DNA from: Thiomargarita sp.
GTDB lineage: Bacteria; Pseudomonadota; Gammaproteobacteria; Beggiatoales; Beggiatoaceae
DNA length: 64,000 nt
Reading direction: 5' to 3'
NCBI GenBank assembly: GCA_020721045.1
Contig: DYNN01000005.1
Span: 1 to 64,000, forward strand
Shown: positions 9,520 to 18,729 of the stretch, in pieces
Layout of the letters: each line of letters opens with the position of its first letter
Numbering within the stretch: the first letter of the stretch is position 1
The notes under the pieces: model-generated
Told to the model about the DNA's origin: nothing
Seen by the model: only the letters and a program-made list of their open reading frames with translations
The model's database searches: none
Made by a program: the position numbers and the translations under genes

Positions 9520-9825
9520 ATGGATGACTTGTTAAACGCTGCCAATGTTGTCGATCGAGGTGGATTAACATTGGCAGGACGAGCATTACAAAAACACGGT
9601 GGGCGTACAAATAGTTTGTTTCCAAAAGCAATAGGAAATCCACAAGCCATCAACGAACAAGCTTCCTCTATCGTTAATGATATATTGAATAATCCAGAAC
9701 ATACGCAAATCATACGGCATCATGCCCGTTTTGGTGATGTTGTAGAAATTTATGCTCCTAATGGACAAGGATTACGCTATGATTCAAAAAATAACTTCGT
9801 TGGGTTTATTGAAAAAGGAGATTAA
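9520..9825 (+). CDS. Detached polymorphic-toxin C-terminal-like domain
   Basis: The 101-residue protein reads RGGLTLAGRALQKHGGRTNSLF, then a linker, then RHHARFGDVVEIYAPNGQGLRYD and FVGFIEKGD. From memory this matches a domain normally found at the extreme C terminus of long RHS or filamentous-haemagglutinin-type secreted toxins. Here there is no delivery protein. Homology-like residues (EEVDVGRQSF) continue in frame about 10 codons upstream of the ATG to a stop right at the dapD end, suggesting a fragment cut from a longer gene or an independent intracellular toxin. No Shine-Dalgarno precedes the ATG. A small acidic gene follows 2 bp later, the usual position of an immunity or antitoxin partner. 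Confidence 0.55.
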   Translation: MDDLLNAANVVDRGGLTLAGRALQKHGGRTNSLFPKAIGNPQAINEQASSIVNDILNNPEHTQIIRHHARFGDVVEIYAPNGQGLRYDSKNNFVGFIEKGD

Positions 9826-9827
9826 TC

Positions 9828-10040
9828 ATGATGACAATTACTATTGCCAGCCTTCCTGATCGCGAAAAATTAGTTGCAGAACTCTGGTACAACCAAGAAT
9901 TATGGGGAGAAATTTCTCAAGACACTGGTGAATTAATCCTAGAAATTTACCCAAATTCTTCTCACCATTTCCATCAATTAAAATGCGAAGAATTGATAAT
10001 GGCAGTTCAACAAGCTAAAGATAAACTACTTTACGGGTAA
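9828..10040 (+). CDS. Small acidic immunity/antitoxin-like partner
   Basis: The 70-residue acidic protein begins MMTITIASLPDREKLVAELW and continues with GEISQDTGELILEIYPNS and a final helix (MAVQQAKDKLLYG). AAGGAG sits 7 bases before the ATG, a much stronger ribosome site than the upstream toxin-like gene has. Two bases separate it from that gene's stop. The pairing suggests it blocks the toxin-like domain; the function is inferred from context and general resemblance, with no catalytic motif present. Confidence 0.55.
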   Translation: MMTITIASLPDREKLVAELWYNQELWGEISQDTGELILEIYPNSSHHFHQLKCEELIMAVQQAKDKLLYG

Positions 10041-10057
10041 ACCAAATTTCAAAACCC

Positions 10058-11122
10058 ATGATATCCTTACAATGGTCTGTAGTCATTCCAACTTATCAAC
10101 GAGAAGCGATTCTATTACGTTGTTTATATTGGATTACTCAACAAACTTTATTGCCAAAAGAAATTATTGTAGTGGATGCCAGTCCTCATTGGCGTGATAC
10201 TTACACTCAAGTAATGACGGGATTGGCAAGGCAATTTACTAACATTCAATGGTATTATATTTGTGCAGATCGCGCTTCTTCCGCTGCACAACGTAATCAG
10301 GGCATTGCATTGAATACCGCTGATATTATTTTTCTCATTGATGATGATTCGTTGATGTATCCCAATTGTGCTAAAGAAGTGATGCAGATTTATACCGCTG
10401 ATATTCAACAACAAATTGCCGGTATTATGCCATTTTTAAATCCATTGCCTCCAGAAATCAGCGTTGAACGTTATCAAATTAAAAAACCTTCTCTGGTCAA
10501 ACAATATTTACTCAAATTGAAAACAGGACTGCGACATTTTGCCAAAACCTTGATCAGGGACGATGATATTTTTATTCCTTATGATTTCAGTTACCCTAGT
10601 TACCAAGTTCCTGAATCATTGAAACAATTTGATGTATATTGCGTACCTATGATTCATGGTGCCAGAATGAGTTATCGGCGTGAAATTTTGGCTCAAATCC
10701 AATTTGAAGAAATACTTGCCCGTTATGCTGTTAATGAAGACAATGATGTATGTTATCGCTCTTCTCGTTTAGGCATGTTATTACACGCGATGCGTCCACA
10801 AATTTGTCATTTACAAGTTGGTGGCGGACGTTTATCACGTTTTACGGTCACAGCGTTATGGGGATTTAATCAAGTTGCATTACATCGATTACACAGTGCA
10901 GATTTAACCCGTTTTCAGCATTTATTTGTTAAGCTATTACGGCGACGTTTATTTACACAAGCGATTAAAGATATTTTAGATCAGCGGTGGACATTACCAG
11001 CAATGCGTGGAATTTGGTTTGTTTGGCAACATTATCAAGAAATTATAACGAAAACACCTGAGGAATTGCGTCATTGGTATCCCAAATTTCAACAAGATTT
11101 AATTAACCGTGATAAACATTGA
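10058..11122 (+). CDS. Glycosyltransferase family 2
   Basis: The 354-residue GT-A enzyme opens [18 protein letters not shown], then EIIVVDASP, and has a DxD-type nucleotide-sugar site within [15 protein letters not shown] near residue 95. A central region follows with [12 protein letters not shown] and [17 protein letters not shown] (an acceptor/acid-base region). No membrane anchor is evident. The donor and acceptor are unknown; surface polysaccharide is the likely product. Its TGA overlaps the dtd start as ATGA, so the two are translationally coupled. Confidence 0.85.
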   Translation: MISLQWSVVIPTYQREAILLRCLYWITQQTLLPKEIIVVDASPHWRDTYTQVMTGLARQFTNIQWYYICADRASSAAQRNQGIALNTADIIFLIDDDSLMYPNCAKEVMQIYTADIQQQIAGIMPFLNPLPPEISVERYQIKKPSLVKQYLLKLKTGLRHFAKTLIRDDDIFIPYDFSYPSYQVPESLKQFDVYCVPMIHGARMSYRREILAQIQFEEILARYAVNEDNDVCYRSSRLGMLLHAMRPQICHLQVGGGRLSRFTVTALWGFNQVALHRLHSADLTRFQHLFVKLLRRRLFTQAIKDILDQRWTLPAMRGIWFVWQHYQEIITKTPEELRHWYPKFQQDLINRDKH

Positions 11123-11565
11123 TGATTGGATTATTACAACGTGTTACGTCAGCCAGTGTAACGGTTGACAGACAAATAATTGCGCAAATTAACACTGGCT
11201 TATTAGTCTTGATTGGCGTGGAAAAATTAGACACAGAACAACAAGCCGATCGTTTATTGGCACGTTTACTCACCTATCGCGTTTTTAGTGACACTCAAGA
11301 TAAAATGAACATCAGTTTGCGTGATAATCAAGGCGGATTATTGCTAGTACCACAATTTACTTTGCCCGCCGATACCCGCAAAGGAACACGCCCAAGTTTT
11401 ACACCAGCAGCACCGCCTGAATTGGGTAAAAAATTATTTGACCATTTGTGTGCTCAAGCCAAAAAGCTGCATCCAATTGTAGAAACAGGACAATTTGCAG
11501 CAAATATGCAAGTCAGTTTAGTAAATGATGGTCCAGTCACATTTTGGTTACAAGTCTCTCATTAA
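11122..11565 (+). CDS. dtd: D-aminoacyl-tRNA deacylase
   Basis: The 147-residue protein hydrolyses D-amino acids mischarged on tRNA. Family motifs are present: [15 protein letters not shown] at the N terminus, [20 protein letters not shown] (the SQxTL-like active site) near 80-100, and the Gly-cisPro segment NDGPVTFWL at the end. I choose the ATG at 11122, which matches the family N terminus and overlaps the previous stop as ATGA. A TTG one codon earlier is also open. Confidence 0.95.
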   Translation: MIGLLQRVTSASVTVDRQIIAQINTGLLVLIGVEKLDTEQQADRLLARLLTYRVFSDTQDKMNISLRDNQGGLLLVPQFTLPADTRKGTRPSFTPAAPPELGKKLFDHLCAQAKKLHPIVETGQFAANMQVSLVNDGPVTFWLQVSH

Positions 11566-11591
11566 GATTGACACAAAGGATCGAATTAGAA

Positions 11592-12329
11592 ATGCGTAAA
11601 ATTATCATTATCGGTGCAACCTCAGCGATTGCACAAGAAACAGCAAAACTCTTTGCCCAACAACAGGATAGCTTATTCCTAATTGGACGAGATGCAGCAC
11701 GATTAAAGATTATTGCAGCTGATTTGAAAGTAAGAGGCGCAACTCAAGTCGACTATCTCAGTGCCGATTTACTTGCCTATGAACAACATGAAACAATTAT
11801 CAGACAAGCCTATGAATGTTTAGGATGTGTTGACGTAGTTTTAATTGCTTATGGTACTTTAGATCAACAGCAAGCCTGTGAGCAAGATTTTTCAAAGACA
11901 AAACAAGCACTTGATACTAATTTTTTCAGTGTGGTATCATTGTTGACCGAGTTAGCTAATCGCTTTGAACAGCAACATTATGGCTGTATTGCCGTAATTT
12001 CTTCAGTAGCTGGTGATAGAGGACGACAAAGTAACTATATATATGGCGCAGCAAAAGGTGGTTTAACGATTTTCTTACAAGGTTTACGTAATCGTTTACA
12101 TCACGCTCATGTCTGTGTTTTGACCATTAAACCGGGTTTTGTCGATTCACCAATGACGGCGCAATTTAAAAAAGGAATACTGTGGGCACAGCCAGAAGAT
12201 ATTGCTAAAGGCATTGATAAGGCAATTAAAAAGCGCAAAAATGAAGTTTATTTACCTTGGTTTTGGCAAGGCATCATGGGCATTATTCGCTGTGTGCCTG
12301 AATTTGTTTTTAAACGGATGAAATTGTAA
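11592..12329 (+). CDS. Short-chain dehydrogenase/reductase, DprE2-like
   Basis: The 245-residue SDR has a nucleotide-binding start (MRKIIIIGATSAIAQETAKLF), a mid-strand segment (LIAYGTLDQQ) and the catalytic triad as SSVAGDRGRQSNYIYGAAKGG (Ser, Tyr-x3-Lys) near residue 140. The C terminus VYLPWFWQGIMGIIRCVPEF is a hydrophobic tail shared with SDRs resembling the decaprenylphosphoryl-ribose oxidoreductase subunit. This suggests a lipid-linked or glycan sugar substrate, in keeping with the nearby glycosyltransferase. The ATG at 11592 starts the Rossmann fold. Its TAA overlaps the next ATG. Confidence 0.85.
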   Translation: MRKIIIIGATSAIAQETAKLFAQQQDSLFLIGRDAARLKIIAADLKVRGATQVDYLSADLLAYEQHETIIRQAYECLGCVDVVLIAYGTLDQQQACEQDFSKTKQALDTNFFSVVSLLTELANRFEQQHYGCIAVISSVAGDRGRQSNYIYGAAKGGLTIFLQGLRNRLHHAHVCVLTIKPGFVDSPMTAQFKKGILWAQPEDIAKGIDKAIKKRKNEVYLPWFWQGIMGIIRCVPEFVFKRMKL

Positions 12330-13522
12330 TGATGCGACAAATATTAGTTTTCCTGCTTATCCTCATAAATTTAAATATCACAACATCGGTGAACGCTGAT
12401 CAACAAAATGCACAAGTGGCAGAAGAAGTTAAATTTGTAGTGATGCCAATCACCAAGCGTGGTCATAAATGGCGTATTGGATATATTGAAAGTAATACGC
12501 GTGACACCTATTATGCCTCGTTAGTTGCCACGTTACAAAGTCTCATGAAATTAGGTTGGTTACCTCAAATCACATTACCACACTCTGAAGACCAAAAAAG
12601 TACGACTGAATTATGGTCATGGTTAGCCACTCAAGTTGATAGCCAATACATTGAATTTGTTAAAGATTCCTATTGGACTGATGTGATAGAACCGCCACTT
12701 GCTGCCAAAGCGTCCACTGAATTACTGATACATCAAAAAGAAAAAGCACTGGATTTAATGATTTGTATGGGTACAGATGCGGGTCTGTTAATTCGAGCAA
12801 TGAGTGACAACAAGCAAACGCCTTATACGATTCCCACTATTTTTGGTTCGGTCACCGATGCAGTTGCAGCAGGTATCGTCAATAGTGCAAAACATTCGGG
12901 TTACGATCACTTGTTGGCAAAAGTTGATCCCGATCGTTTTAAAACACAAATTCAAATATTTCATAATATCTTTCATTTCAAAAAGTTAGGTATCGTCTAC
13001 GATCCTGAAAAAAGTAGCATTTCAGGTTTTGAAACTATTGCAGAAGCGGCACTTGAAAGAGGTATTACATTAGTGAGCTGTCACATCCAAGACCGCGGCT
13101 CAAAAGACATTCCACTGTCAGAACAAGAATTGACCACCTGTTATGAAACTTTAGCACCCAAAATTGATGCGATGTATGTAACAAGTATGCCGGGTTTAAC
13201 GACAGAAAATATGCCCGATCTGTTGGCACCACTCTATCAATATCGTATTCCTTCATTTGTACAACTGGGCAGCAAATTTGTTAAAGATGGGATGTTAATG
13301 ACGCTTTCCACCGCTGGATATGGTTATCTAGGTGATTATTATGCAGAAACCATTGCCAAAGTATTCAACGGTGCAAAATTAGGACAATTAGAACAAATTT
13401 TACCATCCCGTCTGACATTTACCATCAATTTAGAAACTGCACGAAAAATAAATGCTAAATTACCGATTGAAGTCGTTGGTGCAGCCGATGAAATCTATGG
13501 TTTATCAGAAAACGATTTTTAA
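12329..13522 (+). CDS. ABC transporter substrate-binding protein, TrpX-like family
   Basis: The 397-residue protein has an N-terminal signal peptide (MMRQILVFLLILINL, cleavage likely after VNA). Two Rossmann-like periplasmic-binding lobes follow: RWRIGYIES-type start, ICMGTDAGLLIRAM, TIPTIFGSVTDAVAAGIVNS and KLGIVYDPEKSSISGF. The layout fits the ABC_sub_bind (TrpX-like) family, but the protein is longer than typical members. No permease or ATPase gene is adjacent, so it may act alone or with an unlinked transporter. The start overlaps the SDR stop (TAATG). Confidence 0.75.
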   Translation: MMRQILVFLLILINLNITTSVNADQQNAQVAEEVKFVVMPITKRGHKWRIGYIESNTRDTYYASLVATLQSLMKLGWLPQITLPHSEDQKSTTELWSWLATQVDSQYIEFVKDSYWTDVIEPPLAAKASTELLIHQKEKALDLMICMGTDAGLLIRAMSDNKQTPYTIPTIFGSVTDAVAAGIVNSAKHSGYDHLLAKVDPDRFKTQIQIFHNIFHFKKLGIVYDPEKSSISGFETIAEAALERGITLVSCHIQDRGSKDIPLSEQELTTCYETLAPKIDAMYVTSMPGLTTENMPDLLAPLYQYRIPSFVQLGSKFVKDGMLMTLSTAGYGYLGDYYAETIAKVFNGAKLGQLEQILPSRLTFTINLETARKINAKLPIEVVGAADEIYGLSENDF

Positions 13523-13523
13523 T

Positions 13524-14384
13524 ATGTCAACAATTTTTACACAACCCGGCAGTCTTTACGTTGTTGCAACGCCTATTGGAAATTTACAAGATTTAACCCA
13601 CCGCGCACAATCAGTCCTTCAACAAGTCACACTAATTGCAGCAGAAGACACCCGTCACAGTCGCTATTTACTGACACACTTTGGAATTCAAACACCCTTA
13701 CAATCTCTGCATGAACACAACGAAATACAAGCCGCGCAACACCTATTACAACGCTTACAACAAGGTGACAGCATAGCTTTGATCAGTGATGCAGGCACGC
13801 CATTAATCAGCGATCCGGGTATGTATCTATTACAATTGGCACATCAACATCGAATCAAAATTGTACCGATTCCCGGTGCCAGTGCTGTCATCACCGCTTT
13901 ATCAGTCGCCGGTTTTCCAGCAAATCAATTCGTGTTTGAAGGTTTTCTACCAGCAAAAAGCCAAGCACGCCAACAACGTTTACAAGCACTACAACATGAA
14001 ACCCGCACCCTCGTTTTTTATGAAACACCACACCGTATTGTAGACTGTATCACTACTATACTATCTTGTTTTGGAGAAACTAGAGAAATGGCATTGGTTA
14101 AAGAACTGACTAAAATTTTTGAAACCATTCATCGCGATACCATTGCAAACGTATTGAATTGGTTAACAGAACAACCCGAACGACAAAAAGGCGAATTTGT
14201 ACTTGTTGTGCAAGGCGCGCAAATGCCTAAAGTTCAACAAGTTACCCCAGAAGTTGAAAAAATTTTCTCAATATTACGTGCAGAACTACCATTAAAACAA
14301 GCTGCCAAATTAACCAGTGAAATTACCGGTGTTAGCAAAAATGCACTATATACCCTTGGATTAAATCAAATATCAACTGATTAA
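13524..14384 (+). CDS. rsmI: 16S rRNA (cytidine1402-2'-O)-methyltransferase
   Basis: This 286-residue tetrapyrrole-methylase-fold enzyme 2'-O-methylates C1402 of 16S rRNA. Motifs: [20 protein letters not shown] at the start, [59 protein letters not shown] and FVFEGFLP. The ATG at 13524 lies one base after the preceding stop and begins the conserved region; the open frame further upstream is a shadow. It heads the run toward radC and lysA. Confidence 0.96.
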   Translation: MSTIFTQPGSLYVVATPIGNLQDLTHRAQSVLQQVTLIAAEDTRHSRYLLTHFGIQTPLQSLHEHNEIQAAQHLLQRLQQGDSIALISDAGTPLISDPGMYLLQLAHQHRIKIVPIPGASAVITALSVAGFPANQFVFEGFLPAKSQARQQRLQALQHETRTLVFYETPHRIVDCITTILSCFGETREMALVKELTKIFETIHRDTIANVLNWLTEQPERQKGEFVLVVQGAQMPKVQQVTPEVEKIFSILRAELPLKQAAKLTSEITGVSKNALYTLGLNQISTD

Positions 14385-14386
14385 AA

Positions 14387-15061
14387 ATGAAAATCTTAGA
14401 CATGCCCGTTGATGAACGTCCTCGCGAAAAGTTACTACAACGTGGCGCGCACGCACTGACTGATGTTGAATTATTAGCAATTTTTTTACGCACCGGTGTA
14501 CAAGGAAAAACGGCAATAGATTTAGCACGAGATTTACTTAATGAATTCGGTGATTTACGCAGTTTATTGGGTGCTGATCACAGTCGTTTCTGTCAAGCTA
14601 AGGGATTGGGTGATGCAAAATATGCGCAATTACAAGCCTGTTTAGAACTCAGTAAACGCTATTTAAGTGAATGTTTAAAAAGAGAAAATGTACTGTCTAA
14701 TCCTGCAGAAACACGTAACTATTTACTATCTGAATTAAGCGGACGTGATTATGAAGTATTTGCTTGCTTATTACTGGACAATAAAAATCGCGTTATCAAA
14801 TTTGAAGAACTTTTTTACGGTAGTATTGACGGTGCTGACATTTATCCGCGAGAAGTGGTCAAACGTATTTTGCAATATAATGCAGCAGCAGTCATTTTTG
14901 CGCATAACCACCCTTCAGGCATTGCAGAACCAAGTCAAGCTGATCTCATGATAACTAATAAATTGATAACCTTGTTAAAATTAATTGAAGTACGTGTTTT
15001 AGATCATTTTATTGTCGGTGATGGTTATGGTATTTCTCTTGCAGAACAGGGATTGCTATAA
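14387..15061 (+). CDS. radC: RadC-family JAB-domain protein
   Basis: The 224-residue protein has an N-terminal helix-hairpin-helix-like region ([26 protein letters not shown] in part) and a JAB1/MPN metalloprotease-like domain from about residue 100. The zinc site shows as [18 protein letters not shown] (HxHPSGx..D) near 165-180, with the upstream Glu in FEELF. Despite the name, a direct role in recombination repair is doubtful in the literature. It lies 2 bp after rsmI on the same strand. Length and motifs are normal. Confidence 0.93.
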   Translation: MKILDMPVDERPREKLLQRGAHALTDVELLAIFLRTGVQGKTAIDLARDLLNEFGDLRSLLGADHSRFCQAKGLGDAKYAQLQACLELSKRYLSECLKRENVLSNPAETRNYLLSELSGRDYEVFACLLLDNKNRVIKFEELFYGSIDGADIYPREVVKRILQYNAAAVIFAHNHPSGIAEPSQADLMITNKLITLLKLIEVRVLDHFIVGDGYGISLAEQGLL

Positions 15062-15087
15062 ATAACTACCAACAGAAGGACCTCACG

Positions 15088-15207
15088 TTGAAAAAATATT
15101 TCCTCCTCATACTACTGTTAATCGATATAATAAGCGTAAATGGATGTGGGCAGAAAGGCGATCTTGTCCATCCTACTACTCAACACACAACGATCAATCA
15201 AGAATAA
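15088..15207 (+). CDS. lptM: LptM/YifL-like small lipoprotein
   Basis: This 39-residue frame starts with TTG preceded by AGAAGGA at 7-base spacing. It encodes a basic start, a hydrophobic run and the lipobox GCGQKGDL, the signature of the tiny outer-membrane lipoprotein LptM/LppL that assists LptD assembly. In many gammaproteobacteria this gene sits directly before lysA, as here (one base separates them). It is too short for routine gene calls. The signature residues and context make it convincing despite the TTG start. Confidence 0.8.
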   Translation: MKKYFLLILLLIDIISVNGCGQKGDLVHPTTQHTTINQE

Positions 15208-15208
15208 T

Positions 15209-16468
15209 ATGGATTACTTCAATTATCATCACCATATTTTACATGCAGAATCAGTTAATTTAATTGATTTAGCCAACAAATATGGCACACCTTGCTATGT
15301 TTATTCATATGCAACATTGGAACGGCATTGGTACGCTTTTGAAAATGCCTTGGCAAATAAACCTCATCAAATTTGTTACGCAGTTAAAGCAAATAGTAAT
15401 TTATCGTTATTACAAGTACTTGCACAATTAGGCTCGGGTTTTGATATTGTGTCAGGCGGTGAATTAGAACGGGTATTACAAGCCGGTGGCGACGCCAGTA
15501 AAGTCGTATTTTCAGGCGTAGGCAAAACAGCCAATGAAATGCGTCGCGCTCTACAAGTAGGAATTGCTTGTTTTAATGTCGAATCACAACCGGAATTATT
15601 GCTATTAAATCAAGTCGCAGCCGAACTTAACACGCAAGCCCCCATTGCACTACGCATTAATCCTGACATTGATGCACAAACACATCCTTATATTTCAACT
15701 GGTTTAAAAGAGAATAAATTCGGTATTGAAGTAGATGAAGCACTCGCTATTTACGCCCAAGCCGCTGCATTACCACATATTAAAATAGAGGGTATAGGTT
15801 GTCATATTGGCTCACAATTAACTCAAGTAACGCCCTTTGTCGATGCGCTACAACGAATTGTCAATTTAATAGAATTACTTGAAAAACAAGATATTACCTT
15901 AAAACACATTGATATTGGCGGCGGATTGGGCGTGCGTTATCGTCAAGAAAATCCTCCTGAACCAAAAACTTATGTGGCTGCCTTGTTAAAAGTGTTAGGC
16001 GATAAACCGCATAAAATTTTCTTAGAACCTGGGCGTGCGTTAATTGCCAATGCCGGTATTTTATTAACTAGAATCCAATACTTAAAGCACACGACTTACA
16101 AAAATTTCGCCATTGTCGATGCAGCGATGAATGATTTAATTCGACCGGCTCTATACAGTGCTTGGCATGACATTATTCCGGTTAATCCCCGCGAACTGGG
16201 AAATACTCAGGAATATGACATCGTAGGACCGATTTGTGAAACCGGTGATTTTTTAGGCAAAGAGCGCGCATTGAATGTGATTGCGGGTGATTTGTTAGCG
16301 GTGCGTTCTTGCGGAGCATATGCGTTTACAATGAGTTCCCATTACAATTCACGCCCCCGTGCTGCTGAAATTTTGGTAAAAGGTACACAAGCCACTGTGA
16401 TTCGACGACGTGAAACGATTGATGATTTATTGGCTTTGGAGCAACCATTTTTGAATGACAATGAGTAA
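15209..16468 (+). CDS. lysA: Diaminopimelate decarboxylase
   Basis: This 419-residue PLP enzyme converts meso-diaminopimelate to L-lysine, the last step after dapD. Visible motifs: YGTPCYVYSYATLERHW at the N terminus, CYAVKANSNLSLL (PLP Lys near 57), GIGCHIGSQL, HIDIGGGLGV, EPGRALIANAGIL, CETGDFLGKER and CGAYAFTMSSHYNSRPRAAE. The ATG at 15209 gives the standard N terminus. The gene follows the lptM-like frame. Its last 42 bases overlap the 3' end of the convergent waaA. Confidence 0.96.
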   Translation: MDYFNYHHHILHAESVNLIDLANKYGTPCYVYSYATLERHWYAFENALANKPHQICYAVKANSNLSLLQVLAQLGSGFDIVSGGELERVLQAGGDASKVVFSGVGKTANEMRRALQVGIACFNVESQPELLLLNQVAAELNTQAPIALRINPDIDAQTHPYISTGLKENKFGIEVDEALAIYAQAAALPHIKIEGIGCHIGSQLTQVTPFVDALQRIVNLIELLEKQDITLKHIDIGGGLGVRYRQENPPEPKTYVAALLKVLGDKPHKIFLEPGRALIANAGILLTRIQYLKHTTYKNFAIVDAAMNDLIRPALYSAWHDIIPVNPRELGNTQEYDIVGPICETGDFLGKERALNVIAGDLLAVRSCGAYAFTMSSHYNSRPRAAEILVKGTQATVIRRRETIDDLLALEQPFLNDNE

Positions 16469-17698
16469 ACGCGACAACGCGCCTTGATTTTGCTTGACAT
16501 ACAATTGTCCTCTTTCACCCGCTTGTTTTCGTAAAACGGGTTTTGTGCTATAAAATAATATCGCCTCGTTGAGTTCTGCTAGATGATGGACACGACGAGC
16601 GGCATCAACAGCCAATAATTTTTCGCTAATTTCAGTAAAATCATGCGTATGTATACCGATAATTACAGGCAAGCCCAAAGCTGCTGGTTCGAGTAAATTA
16701 TGTCCACCCACAGGAAACCAACTGCCACCAACATAAGCAAAATCGCTAGCCGCATAGAGTAACAACAAATCTCCCATCGTATCACCCAAATAAATATCCG
16801 TCATACTGCTACAAGATTGTTCATGACTGCGTCTAATGACCTGATAAGAAGCGCGTTGACACAATTGCGCCACCCGATTGAAACGTTCCGGATGTCGTGG
16901 GACAAGAATCAATAAAAGCGTTGGTATTTGTTGCCGAATCGTATTAAAAGCAGACAAAATAATTTCTTCTTCACCTTCATGCGTACTGGCTGCAATCCAA
17001 ACAACACGTTGTTCACCCCATTGTTGCCGTAGAGATTGAGCGTTTATCACTATATCTTTAGGTAATGGAAAATCAAATTTAATATTACCCATTACCGTAA
17101 TATTTTCAACAGGATAACCCAAGGCAACAAAACGATCGGCATCTGCTTGAGTTTGCGCGGCAATAGTATTAATTTTTTGTAACGTAGAACGGATAAAAGG
17201 ATAAATACGCTGATAACCCGCTGCAGAACGTGCAGATAAACGCGCATTTGCCAGTAATACCGGTATTGCGTGCTGTTGACAAACGTGTAATAAATTAGGC
17301 CATATTTCAGTTTCCATTAAAATCAACAATTTAGGTTGAGTACGCCGTAGAAAACGTCCCATGGCATCTGGTAAATCATAAGGTAAATAAAAGTGATTCA
17401 CTTGATGCGCAAATGTTTCTCGCACCCGCTTTGAACCTGTTGGTGTCATGGTTGTTATCAACAGCGGTAATTGTGGAAATTGTTGCTGTAATGTCCGTAT
17501 CAGTGGAATTGCAGCTTGTACTTCACCCATAGAAACTGCATGTATCCAAATACTGTGTGGTGTAGACAAAGGCGTGATGAAACCAAATCGCTCAGACCAT
17601 CGTTGCCAATAAGCAGGCGATTTGATACCGCGCCACAATAAACGTAGCAAAATAATAGGCAAAATAGAATAAAAAAGTAGTGAGTAGATAAATCGCAA
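16427..17698 (-). CDS. waaA: 3-deoxy-D-manno-octulosonic acid (Kdo) transferase
   Basis: The 423-residue WaaA/KdtA has an N-terminal membrane anchor (residues 1-20), then IWIHAVSMGEVQAAIPLI (glycosyl acceptor Glu region), LPLLITTMTPTGSKRV, ETEIWPNLLHVC, a GT-B C-terminal domain with VWIAASTHEGEEEIIL, VPRHPERFNRV and SFAYVGGSW-like DFAYVGGSWFPVGGHNLLEPAA. It adds Kdo to lipid A precursor at the inner face of the inner membrane. Full length. It converges on lysA with a 42-bp coding overlap. Confidence 0.95.
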   Translation of the reverse strand: MRFIYSLLFYSILPIILLRLLWRGIKSPAYWQRWSERFGFITPLSTPHSIWIHAVSMGEVQAAIPLIRTLQQQFPQLPLLITTMTPTGSKRVRETFAHQVNHFYLPYDLPDAMGRFLRRTQPKLLILMETEIWPNLLHVCQQHAIPVLLANARLSARSAAGYQRIYPFIRSTLQKINTIAAQTQADADRFVALGYPVENITVMGNIKFDFPLPKDIVINAQSLRQQWGEQRVVWIAASTHEGEEEIILSAFNTIRQQIPTLLLILVPRHPERFNRVAQLCQRASYQVIRRSHEQSCSSMTDIYLGDTMGDLLLLYAASDFAYVGGSWFPVGGHNLLEPAALGLPVIIGIHTHDFTEISEKLLAVDAARRVHHLAELNEAILFYSTKPVLRKQAGERGQLYVKQNQGALSRLLIVIQKWLLQSQ

Positions 17699-17780
17699 GG
17701 GAAAGTTCTCAGATAGTGACGAGTAAAATATCGTTAAGGCAAGAAAGAAAATGAGTGGATTGAAATTATTAGGATTATAG

Positions 17781-18176
17781 CTATTTCTCTAATAAATCGA
17801 TCATCTTACGCAAATCAGTATTTTGTTGTTTTAGATATTCAATTTCTTTAGTTTGTTGCTCATTTACTAATTGTGCTTTTTCAAGTTCATGCTGTAATTT
17901 TAATAACTGCTCAGATGAAGAGTTATCATACCAATTTTGGCAATGGTGGTTACTTTGAGTGCCACCAAAATTAAAAATATTTCTATCACAGACTAATTCT
18001 GCTAAATCTACTTCAAAAGCCTCTGCAATTTTTTCTAATTTGATCGAATTCGGATGAGTTACTCCCCTTTCAATATGTCCATAAGCGTTTAAAGAAATAT
18101 TTAATTTTTCGGCAACTTCTTGTTGTGTCCAACCTTTAGCCTTACGCATAAGTTTTATTCTTTCATGAAGTTTCAT
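17781..18176 (-). CDS. XRE-family transcriptional regulator
   Basis: The 131-residue protein has a Cro/CI-type helix-turn-helix at residues 4-60 (RIKLMRKAKGWTQQEVAEKL, then SLNAYGHIERGVTHPN) and a C-terminal coiled coil (about 85-131, LLKLQHELEKAQLVNEQQ and on), likely for oligomerisation. The ATG at 18176 starts right at the DNA-binding domain; the open frame further upstream is implausible hydrophobic sequence. It is divergent from the four-gene cassette at 18.3-20.8 kb across a 130-bp AT-rich gap, so it is a candidate regulator of that cassette and of itself. Confidence 0.88.
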   Translation of the reverse strand: MKLHERIKLMRKAKGWTQQEVAEKLNISLNAYGHIERGVTHPNSIKLEKIAEAFEVDLAELVCDRNIFNFGGTQSNHHCQNWYDNSSSEQLLKLQHELEKAQLVNEQQTKEIEYLKQQNTDLRKMIDLLEK

Positions 18177-18306
18177 AGATACACAATAAAATGAGCAAAA
18201 TAACAAGTAAATTATGGTATAAAAATTTATAATTTTTTTAGTATACTCTTTACAGGCAATATCCTTCAATGGGTAGTTTATCAAAATTTAACGAATTGGG
18301 TGATAT
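18177..18306. promoter_or_regulatory. Divergent promoter/operator region between XRE gene and cassette
   Basis: This 130-bp, strongly AT-rich gap separates divergent genes. GGTATAAAAATTTATAAT and, shortly after, TTAGTATAC near 18215-18246 form imperfect inverted GTATA/TATAC elements around TATAAT-like -10 candidates, a plausible XRE operator. The assignment is from position and base pattern only. Confidence 0.35.
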
Positions 18307-18711
18307 ATGTGGGATATCCTGCTGAATGTTTTGATAGGGGCAACTGCCGGTTATGCAGCCTACAAGGTTGTTGAGGCGTTATGGCCAAGATTTGTTAGTT
18401 TGTGGGAAGGACTTGTTGAAACTGTTCAGGAAATTTGGGGGTATATCACAGAAGCCACTAAAGATTTCCTAGCGGGTGTAGCTAAATTTTTACAAGATCA
18501 ATGGTCAGAAGTCAAGTCTTTCATAAGAAAAACTTTTGGTTATATCAGTGAATGTATCGTCTTCTTGTTTGAACAAGATGGAGAAGCGTATCTTGGATTC
18601 ATGAATCCTAATACTCAGGAAACAAGTATAGGTTCAATAGGGCAAGCACCACAAGATGCTCAGTTAGCTACACAACAAGTTATTGCGGGTACGCTTGATT
18701 TAGGAAACTAA
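18307..18711 (+). CDS. Small membrane-associated helical protein, cassette gene 1
   Basis: The 134-residue protein is not recognised. Residues 3-25 form one hydrophobic, Gly/Ala-rich helix (LLNVLIGATAGYAAYKVVEAL). Residues 26-90 are a long amphipathic Trp- and Phe-rich helical stretch (LWEGLVETVQEIWGY, FLQDQWSEVKSFIRK). The tail is polar with a probable strand (EAYLGFMNPNTQETSIGSIG), ending TLDLGN. It looks like a bitopic or membrane-lying protein. It is the first gene of a four-gene same-strand set and diverges from the XRE regulator. The ribosome site is weak. Confidence 0.65.
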   Translation: MWDILLNVLIGATAGYAAYKVVEALWPRFVSLWEGLVETVQEIWGYITEATKDFLAGVAKFLQDQWSEVKSFIRKTFGYISECIVFLFEQDGEAYLGFMNPNTQETSIGSIGQAPQDAQLATQQVIAGTLDLGN

Positions 18712-18729
18712 AAGGGGGAGATAATACTC

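Noticed and set aside
15140-15208. Longer lysA beginning 23 codons upstream
   Set aside because: That part lies in the lptM-like frame region and lacks family similarity; ATG 15209 gives the standard N terminus.
18177-18284. N-terminal hydrophobic extension of the XRE regulator
   Set aside because: The extension is the translated AT-rich divergent promoter; the helix-turn-helix begins directly at ATG 18176.
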